7,282 nucleotides of DNA, taken from assembly GCA_036501085.1 (NCBI GenBank), contig DASYAZ010000092.1:1-7282 (forward strand), in the 5' to 3' direction. The position numbers and the translations under genes were made by a program. How positions within the stretch are numbered: the stretch's first letter is position 1; each line of letters starts with the position of its first letter. This document shows, in pieces, positions 1-5,316 of the stretch. This stretch comes from GCA-003244245 sp036501085. Lineage in GTDB: Bacteria; Actinomycetota; Actinomycetes; Mycobacteriales; Pseudonocardiaceae. The notes beneath the pieces are model-generated. The model worked only from the letters and a program-made list of their open reading frames with translations. It had not been told where the DNA came from and made no database searches.

Positions 1-408
1 GAGGATGCTCGCTGGCTTGCCGGTTATCTGCGGAAGATGGTGGCGGGTCGGCCTGGTGCGTGGGCGGGTAGTGATCTGACGCTCTCGCAGTTGATTGCGT
101 TGCATATCATCGCGGCGCGGGCGCCGATGACGTTGTTGTCGTTGTCGGAGGCGTTGGGTACCCGGCCGCCGGCGACGTGTGCGATGGTGAATCGGTTGGC
201 GAAGGCGGGTTTGGTGCATCGGGTTGCGGATCCGGATGATCTGCGGCGGGTGCTGGTGGCGGTGACAGGTAAGTCGGTGCAGATGATCGGCAAGATTGAT
301 CCGGACACCGCGAAGAAGTTGCAGTCGGTGCTGGCCAGTATGGGTTCGGCCGCCCAGCGGGTGCTGACCGAGGTGATCAAGGACACCGCGCGCCGGCTCA
401 CCCGCTGA
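1..408 (+). CDS. MarR-family transcriptional regulator, 5'-truncated by the window edge
   Basis: This is a DNA-binding repressor or activator of the MarR winged-helix family, which usually acts as a dimer on promoters of neighbouring or stress/efflux genes; its ligand cannot be told from sequence. The frame is open from base 1. An ATG at 37 exists, but the residues before it (W-L-A-G-Y-L-R-K) look like the family's first dimerisation helix, so the true start probably lies upstream of the window. About 135 residues are visible, close to the usual 140-150. The recognition region is L-S-E-A-L-G-T-R-P-P-A-T-C-A-M-V-N-R-L, followed by G-L-V-H-R and the wing with D-P-D-D-L-R-R (about 175-255), then a C-terminal dimerisation helix. 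The first 100 codons have unusual third-base use (mostly G or T, few C), unlike the next gene. The gap to the downstream peptidase is 54 bases, so co-transcription is possible but unproven. Family call firm; start unknown. Confidence 0.85.
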   Translation, partial: EDARWLAGYLRKMVAGRPGAWAGSDLTLSQLIALHIIAARAPMTLLSLSEALGTRPPATCAMVNRLAKAGLVHRVADPDDLRRVLVAVTGKSVQMIGKIDPDTAKKLQSVLASMGSAAQRVLTEVIKDTARRLTR

Positions 409-462
409 CCCAACGACCCGCTGCTCAACCGGGCAACCGGGTCGATACGGCACTATCGGGGG

Positions 463-2346
463 GTGAACGCAGCACCCCATCCCGCGACCGTCCCCGACGT
501 CCTGTTCGACGACCCCGCCGCGGAGGCCCGCTGGCGGGCCCGGTTCACCGCGCCCCGGGTGAGCCTGCCGCAGTGGGCCCGGGACGTCCCCGACCGCTGC
601 CTTTACACCTCCAACGCCTCGGGCACCTGGGAGGTCTACGCCTGGGACCGCGTCACCGGGACGCACCGGCAGGTCACCGACCGGCCGCACGGCACGCACA
701 CCGCCACCGTGGCCCCCGACGGTGAGCACGTGTGGTGGTTCGCCGACACCGACGGGGACGAGTTCGGCAGTTGGGTGATCGAGCCCTTCGGCGGCCGACC
801 ACCGGGCACCCCCCCGTGGCCGGCCGTCCCAGGCACCGAGCCCGGTTACCCGGCGGGCCTGGATGTGGGACGGAGGACTGCGGCGATCGGCGCCTCCACC
901 GACGAGGGAACCACGATGTGGATCTCACGGGAGGGCGCCGCTCAGGTCGTCTACCGCAGCGAGCACGACGCCGGAGTGGGCGCGCTGTCCCGCGACGAGC
1001 GGCTACTGGCGATCATGCATTCCGAGCACGGCGATTCCCGCCACCCGGCGATCCGGGTGCTGAGCGTGGGCACCGCCGCCGGCCAGCAGCCTGCTGTCAC
1101 CGTCGCCGAGAAGTGGGACGGTCCCGGCAAGGGATTGGAGGTGCTCGGCTTCGCCCCCGTCGACGGTGACAGCAGGCTGCTGGTCAGCCACGAGCGCCGC
1201 GGCCGGCCGGAGCTGCTGATCTGGGACGTGGACACGGGCACCGAGACCGAGATCGCGCTGGAGCTGCCCGGCGAGGTGGTCGCCGACTGGTACCCCGACG
1301 CCACCGCGCTGCTCATCGTCCACCAGCACGCGGCCCGCTCCACGCTGCACTGCTACCGGCTGGCCACCGGCGAGCTGAGCATCCTGGACATCCCCCGGGG
1401 CACGATCGGCGGCGCGGCGGTCCGCCCGGACGGCACCGTCGAGTACGCCTGGTCCAGCGCCGCGCAGCCACCCACCATCCGGGCGCTGCACCCCGATGGC
1501 ACCGACCGCGCGCTGCTGCGCCCGCAGGGCGAACCGGCACCGGGATCGCAACCCCTGAGCGATCAGTTCGTGCCCACCCCGCACGGGGAGGTACACGCGC
1601 TGGTGGCCCGGCCGCAGGGCGCTCCCGCGGGTCCGCTGCCCACCGTGTTCCTGCTGCACGGCGGGCCACATGCGGCCGATGAGGATCACTTCTCCGCCGG
1701 CCGGGCACTCTGGCTGGACGCGGGCTTCGCCGTCGTGCACGTCAACTACCGGGGATCCACCGGTTACGGGTCGGCCTGGCGGGATGCCATCGAAGGCGCA
1801 CCCGGACGCAGCGAGCTCGACGACATCGCAGCGGTGCACGACTGGGCGATCACCAGCGGGTTCGCCGACCCGGCGGCCTGCGTGGTGGAGGGCTGGTCCT
1901 GGGGCGGCTACCTGGCGCTGCTGGCCCTCGGCACCCAGCCGCAACGCTGGGCCGCCGGGATCGCCGGGGTTCCCGTGGCCGACTTCGTGGCCGCCTACGC
2001 CGACGAGATGGAACCGCTGCGCGCCTTCGACCGCGCCCTGTTCGGCGGTTCGCCCGAGGAGCTACCCGACCTCTACCGGGTGTCCTCCCCGATCAGCTAC
2101 GCGGCCGACCTGCTCGCCCCCATGCTGTTGCTGGCCGGGGAGAACGACCCGCGCTGCCCGATCCGCCAGATCGACAACTACCTGGCCCGGCTCGCCGAGC
2201 TGGACAAGCCCTTCCGGTGCTACCGCTACGACTCCGGGCACGGGTCCCTGGTGGTGGCCGAGAATCTCCGGCACGCTGCGGTGGAAGTGGCCTTCATCCG
2301 CGAGGTACTCGGCTTGCGATCTCCCGGCCTGCGTACAAGTGGGTGA
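463..2346 (+). CDS. S9 family peptidase (prolyl oligopeptidase / acylaminoacyl-peptidase type)
   Basis: A 627-residue serine peptidase of the prolyl-oligopeptidase clan, expected to cleave short peptides in the cytosol. No signal peptide or membrane segment is visible. The N-terminal two thirds (about residues 40-355) has repeated WDR/T-G-T, DGEHVWW and IWDVDTGT-like strands typical of the substrate-gating beta-propeller. The C-terminal alpha/beta-hydrolase domain (about 370-620) has the oxyanion segment H-G-G-P (399-402), N-Y-R-G-S-T-G-Y-G (428-436), the nucleophile elbow G-W-S-W-G-G-Y with Ser479, the acid loop G-E-N-D-P-R with Asp562, and S-G-H-G with His593. The triad is complete and the length is normal for the family. 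The GTG start at 463 has a G-run directly abutting it rather than a spaced ribosome site, so a leaderless or coupled start is possible. A weak CACTAT (451-456) lies at -10 spacing from the start. Exact specificity (dipeptidyl, acylaminoacyl or endo-) is not decidable. Confidence 0.93.
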   Translation: MNAAPHPATVPDVLFDDPAAEARWRARFTAPRVSLPQWARDVPDRCLYTSNASGTWEVYAWDRVTGTHRQVTDRPHGTHTATVAPDGEHVWWFADTDGDEFGSWVIEPFGGRPPGTPPWPAVPGTEPGYPAGLDVGRRTAAIGASTDEGTTMWISREGAAQVVYRSEHDAGVGALSRDERLLAIMHSEHGDSRHPAIRVLSVGTAAGQQPAVTVAEKWDGPGKGLEVLGFAPVDGDSRLLVSHERRGRPELLIWDVDTGTETEIALELPGEVVADWYPDATALLIVHQHAARSTLHCYRLATGELSILDIPRGTIGGAAVRPDGTVEYAWSSAAQPPTIRALHPDGTDRALLRPQGEPAPGSQPLSDQFVPTPHGEVHALVARPQGAPAGPLPTVFLLHGGPHAADEDHFSAGRALWLDAGFAVVHVNYRGSTGYGSAWRDAIEGAPGRSELDDIAAVHDWAITSGFADPAACVVEGWSWGGYLALLALGTQPQRWAAGIAGVPVADFVAAYADEMEPLRAFDRALFGGSPEELPDLYRVSSPISYAADLLAPMLLLAGENDPRCPIRQIDNYLARLAELDKPFRCYRYDSGHGSLVVAENLRHAAVEVAFIREVLGLRSPGLRTSG

Positions 2347-2397
2347 ACTTTTACCCTTGGTCAATCTGGTGGTAACGCCTGCGGCGGAAGCTGGGTC

Positions 2398-2406
2398 GGG
2401 AGGTGG
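2398..2406 (+). promoter_or_regulatory. Ribosome binding site that sets the ACT-GNAT start
   Basis: GGGAGGTGG is strongly complementary to the 16S rRNA tail and ends five bases before the GTG at 2412. An earlier in-frame GTG at 2403 lies inside this site and so cannot use it. The choice of start at 2412 rests on this, and on the resulting N-terminus (M-A-L-W-R-L), which leads straight into the first ACT strand. Confidence 0.75.
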
Positions 2407-2411
2407 TCATC

Positions 2412-3464
2412 GTGGCCCTGTGGCGGCTGCACGTCGACGTTGCCGATCAACCCGGTCGGTTGGGTGCGCTCGCCGCGGCGATCGGTGGCTGCGGGGCCAA
2501 CATCGTCTCCCTGCACGTGGTCGGCGAGCCGACCCAGGACGGCGCGGTGACCGACGAGCTGCTGGTCCGGGTGCCGCCACGGCTGGCGGTGCCGGCGCTG
2601 GTGGAGGCCGTCGAGGCGGCTGACTTCCGCGTCACGGTGGTGGTGCAGGCCGACGCGCAGGCCCTGGCCGATCCGGTGAGTACCGCGCTGGCACTGGCGC
2701 ATTGCGTCGCCGTCGACCCGGGTAGCGCCGCCCGCGCGGTTGCTGCCCTGCTGCGTGCCGAGCTGGCCGGGGCCGGTGCGCCACCGGCCGCGCACCACGC
2801 CGAGGTCGGCACCGGAGCGACCCGGGTACGGCTGCGCCGCGGCTGGCCCTTCACCGCCACCGAGATCTCGCAGGCATCGGCCCTGCTCGAGCTCGCGGGA
2901 AGCTCTGATGGGCGCCGGCTGCCGCCGCCGCGGTCCAGCGTGCAGTTGACCGACGGCTCCGAGGTGGTGCTGCGGCCCGCGACTGCCGCAGACTCCCCGC
3001 TGGTCGCCGCGTTGCATGCCCGCTGCTCGCCCCAAACCCGGGCGCTGCGCTCGCTACCCACCCGGCCGGGCTTGGCGGCCGCGCTGCTGCAGCAACTGAT
3101 CGGTGCTGACGGCTCGGTCAGCGTGCTCGCCGTGACCACGGACGGTGGGGCGGCGGTCGGGCTGGCGAACCTGTTCACCGGCGGGTCCGATTCGGCCGAG
3201 GTGGCGCTGCTGGTGGAAGACTCCTGGCAGGGCCGGGGGGTGGGCACCGCGCTGGCCCGCAAGCTGGTCGAGCTGGCTCGGGCCGCTGAGCTCACCGAGC
3301 TCACCGCGGTGTCGCAGGTGGGCAACAGTTCGCTCACCAGGGTGTTGCGCCGGGCTGGGCTGCGTCCGCGCGGCCGGCTGGTCGGCGGTGTCCTGCACGT
3401 CCGGGCCAGCCTCGACCCCGAGGACACGGCCCTAGGCGTCGCCTCCGAACCCAGCCTCGCCTGA
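2412..3464 (+). CDS. ACT domain-GNAT acetyltransferase fusion (putative amino-acid-regulated protein lysine acetyltransferase)
   Basis: A 350-residue protein likely to transfer acetyl from acetyl-CoA to lysines of target proteins, with activity tuned by a bound amino acid. Residues 1-78 form an ACT domain: strand L-W-R-L-H-V-D-V-A-D, the ligand-loop D-Q-P-G-R-L-G, helix, then A-N-I-V-S-L-H-V. Residues 80-170 are an alanine-rich linker region I do not recognise. Residues 178-335 are a GNAT domain: V-L-R-P-A-T-A-A-D opening strand, S-A-E-V-A-L-L-V-E-D, the acetyl-CoA pyrophosphate loop Q273-G-R-G-V-G278, and N-S-S-L-T-R-V-L-R-R-A-G-L (305-317). The same architecture is known from Micromonospora aurantiaca, where Cys and Arg modulate the enzyme, and from other actinobacteria. 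That literature is recalled, not searched. The effector here is unknown. The gap after the S9 peptidase is 65 bases, so the two may share a transcript. Targets such as acetyl-CoA synthetase are inference. Confidence 0.87.
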   Translation: MALWRLHVDVADQPGRLGALAAAIGGCGANIVSLHVVGEPTQDGAVTDELLVRVPPRLAVPALVEAVEAADFRVTVVVQADAQALADPVSTALALAHCVAVDPGSAARAVAALLRAELAGAGAPPAAHHAEVGTGATRVRLRRGWPFTATEISQASALLELAGSSDGRRLPPPRSSVQLTDGSEVVLRPATAADSPLVAALHARCSPQTRALRSLPTRPGLAAALLQQLIGADGSVSVLAVTTDGGAAVGLANLFTGGSDSAEVALLVEDSWQGRGVGTALARKLVELARAAELTELTAVSQVGNSSLTRVLRRAGLRPRGRLVGGVLHVRASLDPEDTALGVASEPSLA

Positions 3465-3504
3465 CCCCATATCCACCCCACTGCACCCCATTCCACCCAC
3501 TGCA
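3465..3504 (+). repeat. Imperfect tandem duplication of a C-rich ~20-bp unit
   Basis: Directly after the ACT-GNAT stop codon a 21-bp unit (3465-3485) is followed by a 19-bp version (3486-3504). Both begin CCCCAT and end ACTGCA with a TCCACCC core; the second lacks one AT and one C. The block is strongly C-biased on this strand and leads into the long palindrome at 3511. No function is evident. Confidence 0.6.
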
Positions 3505-3510
3505 TTCCTT

Positions 3511-3573
3511 GCACCGAGTTTCACATCTGGGCTGTCGTGTCGCCGGCGACAGCCCAGATGTGAAACTCGGTGC
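3511..3573. repeat. Perfect long inverted repeat (27-bp arms, 9-base loop), copy 1 of a flanking palindromic repeat
   Basis: The arm at 3511-3537 (GCACCGAGTTTCACATC, then TGGGCTGTCG) is the exact reverse complement of 3547-3573, separated by nine bases (TGTCGCCGG). The centre contains a second perfect palindrome, TGTCGCCGGCGACA (3538-3551), so two hairpin registers are possible. It sits 46 bases past the ACT-GNAT stop and 110 bases before the nuclease-fold gene. No T-run follows, so a terminator role is possible but not signature-level. A related copy lies at 4571-4634 on the other side of the nuclease-fold gene. Confidence 0.95.
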
Positions 3574-3606
3574 GTCCAGGTACGTGACTGACGCTGCCGC
3601 GGAGGC

Positions 3607-3634
3607 TGTGGATGGAGGGGGCAGTTGTGGACAA
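3607..3634 (+). promoter_or_regulatory. Paired TGTGGA motifs resembling DnaA boxes
   Basis: TGTGGA occurs at 3607-3612 (followed by TG) and again at 3626-3631 within TTGTGGACAA (3625-3634). The copies are 19 bp apart, nearly two helical turns. On the minus strand the second reads TTGTCCACAA, close to the TTGTCCACA form of DnaA box preferred in high-GC actinobacteria. The first, CATCCACAG, is a weaker match. They lie between the palindrome and the nuclease-fold gene. DnaA binding, another regulator, or chance are all open. Confidence 0.35.
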
Positions 3635-3683
3635 GTAGAGGGTCGGCGACTCCGATGAGCGGTCGCGGCGCGGAGGTAGGGGA

Positions 3684-4559
3684 ATGCTGCGCGGCATGGG
3701 GAAATTCACCGGACCGTTCCGGGGATCGCTGGCGGTGTCCGAAGGGCTGGTCACGAGGGGACAGCTGCGTGGTCCGGGATTCAGCAGGCTCTTCCCGGAC
3801 ATTTACCTGCCGGCTCACGTCGTCCCGACGCTGATGGCACGCTCACGCGGCGCGCACCTGCTGCTCGATGGGCGGGGTGTGCTGGGAGGCTATTCCGCGG
3901 CGGAACTGCTCGGCGCCCGGATCGCGCCCCGCGACGCGGACGCCGAGGTGGTGGCACAGGTGAACGTGCGCGAGTGCCGCGGGCTACGGGTGCATCGGGA
4001 ACAGCTCGCCGACGACGAGGTCGAGACGGTGGCAGGCCTGATCACCACCTCAGCGCTTCGCACCGCATACGACCTCGCACGCTGGTCGACCCTGGTGGAC
4101 GGTGTCGTGGCGGCCGACGCGCTGGGACGGATCGGTCGGTTCGGGCCGGCTACGCTCGCCAGGCTGGCCGATCGCTATCCAGGGGCGCGGTGGCGCAAGC
4201 GGGTCCGGGTGGTCGCCGGGCTGATGGATCCACGCGCGGAGTCCGCGATGGAGACTCGGCGCCGGATGTCGCTTGTCCTCCGCGGGCTGCCGCGTCCTGA
4301 GTTGCAGTACCGGGTCCGCGATGAGCTCGGAGACCACGTGGCCTGGCTGGACATGGCTTACCCGGCCGCACGCGCAGGGATGGAGTTCGACGGGGAACAC
4401 CACCGGGACACGTCGACCTTCCGGGCCGACCTGGCCAGGCATAACCGCCTCGCTGCACTGGGTTGGACAGTGCTGCGAGCCAGCGCCACCGACGTACTGC
4501 ACAATCCTGATCGATTCGCCGCCCAGGTTCGCGCCGTGCTCCACCAGCGCGCCGCCTGA
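3684..4559 (+). CDS. Nuclease-fold protein (DUF559/Vsr-like C-terminus, AbiEi-like N-terminal region)
   Basis: A 291-residue protein of a family often present in several copies in actinobacterial genomes; its biological role is not established. The N-terminal part (about 1-130) resembles the putative winged-helix region annotated as AbiEi-like antitoxin: A-V-S-E-G-L-V-T-R-G-Q-L, then G-Y-S-A-A-E-L-L-G-A (69-78) and T-T-S-A-L-R-T-A-Y-D-L-A-R (121-133). The C-terminal part (about 183-285) fits the PD-(D/E)XK fold of very-short-patch-repair-like nucleases: A-E-S-A-M-E (185-190), V-A-W-L-D (Asp223), G-M-E-F-D-G-E-H-H-R (Glu234, Asp236, Glu238), R-A-D-L-A-R-H-N-R-L and G-W-T-V-L-R (260-265). The acidic residues appear intact, so cleavage activity is plausible. 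The start is well set by GGAGG at 3672-3676, seven bases before the ATG. No partner toxin gene is adjacent. Palindromic repeats lie on both sides, and it converges on the flavin reductase gene. Confidence 0.82.
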   Translation: MLRGMGKFTGPFRGSLAVSEGLVTRGQLRGPGFSRLFPDIYLPAHVVPTLMARSRGAHLLLDGRGVLGGYSAAELLGARIAPRDADAEVVAQVNVRECRGLRVHREQLADDEVETVAGLITTSALRTAYDLARWSTLVDGVVAADALGRIGRFGPATLARLADRYPGARWRKRVRVVAGLMDPRAESAMETRRRMSLVLRGLPRPELQYRVRDELGDHVAWLDMAYPAARAGMEFDGEHHRDTSTFRADLARHNRLAALGWTVLRASATDVLHNPDRFAAQVRAVLHQRAA

Positions 4560-4570
4560 CCGCTCAGGAT

Positions 4571-4634
4571 GCGCCGAGTTTCACTCCAAGATTGCTCAGC
4601 GCGAGCACGACAGCCCGGATGTGAAACTCGGCGC
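4571..4634. repeat. Degenerate inverted repeat, copy 2 of the flanking palindromic repeat
   Basis: The outer arms GCGCCGAGTTTCAC (4571-4584) and GTGAAACTCGGCGC (4621-4634) pair perfectly over 14 bp. The inner left side no longer matches the right side, but a five-pair apical hairpin, TGCTC (4593-4597) with GAGCA (4603-4607), remains. The right arm 4608-4634 matches 3547-3573 of copy 1 at 25 of 27 positions. It lies in the 105-base gap between the convergent nuclease-fold and flavin-reductase genes and may also act as a two-way terminator, though no T-run is present. Confidence 0.9.
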
Positions 4635-4664
4635 GGATAGGGCGGGTGGGGTCCGTCAGGGCCG

Positions 4665-5240
4665 TCAGTCGTGAGCTTGGCCTACCGCGAACTGGACGAC
4701 TTGTTCGCCGATGGTGCGCAGGGCCCGCTCGACGGCGGGATCTGAGGGGACGCTGTGATCGTCGAAATGGACCTCGCCGGAGTTGAGCGCCGCCCCCAGC
4801 GGGGTGGGCCAGCCGCGCAGCGCGTGCACGATGGAGCGCAGCGCGGTCAGCGTGGTCACCGCGGCTTGCCAGCCCTGCGCCATCGCCACGCAGCCCACCG
4901 CCCGCCCGTCCAGGTACGGGCGAGGATCAGCACGGAGGTCCTCGACGTAGTCGAGAGCGTTCTTCACCAACCCGGAGACGGTGCCGTGATAGCCAGGCGA
5001 GACGAGTACCACCCCGTCCGCCTCCCGGAGCGAGGCCACCAGCCGGTGCGCCATCGTGCCGCGCTCCCGCACTGCCGGGTCATAGAAGGGCAGCACCAGC
5101 TCCGCACCGGTGATCGCGACGGTCTCCGCGCCGGCGAGCCGGGCACCTTGCAGCACGAGGCGCAGGGCTCGCTCGGACTGCGAGTCCGCACGCATCGAAC
5201 CACCGATGCCGACGACGGTGAGACCCATGAGTTCCGACAT
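4665..5240 (-). CDS. NADPH-dependent FMN reductase family protein (flavodoxin-like fold)
   Basis: A 191-residue flavoprotein of the NADPH-dependent FMN reductase/azoreductase family, a soluble enzyme that uses NAD(P)H to reduce bound FMN and pass electrons to quinones, flavins or other acceptors; the true substrate is unknown. The N-terminus has strand L-T-V-V-G-I then the FMN-phosphate loop G-G-S-M-R-A-D-S-Q-S-E (13-23). The second family signature is S-P-G-Y-H-G-T-V-S-G-L-V-K-N-A-L-D-Y-V (81-99). The G-C-V-A-M-A-Q-G region (116-123) fits the third flavin-contact loop. Length is normal for the family. I chose the ATG at 5240. A second ATG at 5228 has a somewhat better upstream GGA and is a real alternative. 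Upstream is the catalase hairpin and a 12-bp palindrome, so it probably has its own promoter. It converges on the nuclease-fold gene. Confidence 0.87.
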   Translation of the reverse strand: MSELMGLTVVGIGGSMRADSQSERALRLVLQGARLAGAETVAITGAELVLPFYDPAVRERGTMAHRLVASLREADGVVLVSPGYHGTVSGLVKNALDYVEDLRADPRPYLDGRAVGCVAMAQGWQAAVTTLTALRSIVHALRGWPTPLGAALNSGEVHFDDHSVPSDPAVERALRTIGEQVVQFAVGQAHD

Positions 5241-5255
5241 TACGGGGGAATGCTG

Positions 5256-5267
5256 GCACCCGGGTGC
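5256..5267. promoter_or_regulatory. Perfect 12-bp palindrome upstream of the flavin reductase gene
   Basis: GCACCCGGGTGC is a perfect palindrome ending 16 bases before the chosen ATG of the flavin reductase, where its promoter should lie. That position suits an operator, but short GC palindromes arise easily in such DNA, and it shares GCACC/GGTGC with the adjacent terminator-like hairpin. Confidence 0.3.
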
Positions 5268-5303
5268 ACGAGGGCCCGGCACCCCCAGGTGCCGGGCCCT
5301 CGT
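5268..5303 (-). terminator. GC-rich hairpin downstream of the catalase gene, likely terminator
   Basis: Arms ACGAGGGCCCGGCACC (5268-5283) and its exact complement at 5288-5303 form a 16-bp stem with a four-base loop, beginning 13 bases past the catalase stop. No T-run follows in the direction of transcription, which is common for high-GC actinobacterial terminators. It separates the catalase from the flavin reductase gene. Confidence 0.75.
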
Positions 5304-5316
5304 TCATTCCCCTCGG

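Noticed and set aside
414..444. Possible terminator after the MarR gene (CGACCCG / CGGGTCG)
   Set aside because: Only seven pairs around a 17-base loop with no T-run, too weak in such GC-rich DNA to call.
1003..1944. Long minus-strand open frame opposite the S9 peptidase
   Set aside because: The sense strand encodes the propeller and catalytic domain with an intact triad; the antisense product shows no motif or ribosome site.
2347..2397. Promoter or riboswitch between the peptidase and the ACT-GNAT gene
   Set aside because: The stretch is slightly AT-richer, with TTGGTC and GGTAAC, but no pair at suitable spacing and no recognisable riboswitch fold could be supported.
2447..3514. Minus-strand open frame of 355 residues opposite the ACT-GNAT gene
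   Set aside because: It is Ser/Ala/Thr-rich low-complexity translation, typical of an antisense frame; the plus-strand product has two recognisable domains and a strong ribosome site.
3511..4634. Classical insertion sequence
   Set aside because: There is no transposase motif and no evident target duplication, so the repeat-flanked unit is recorded as a finding and not annotated as a mobile element.
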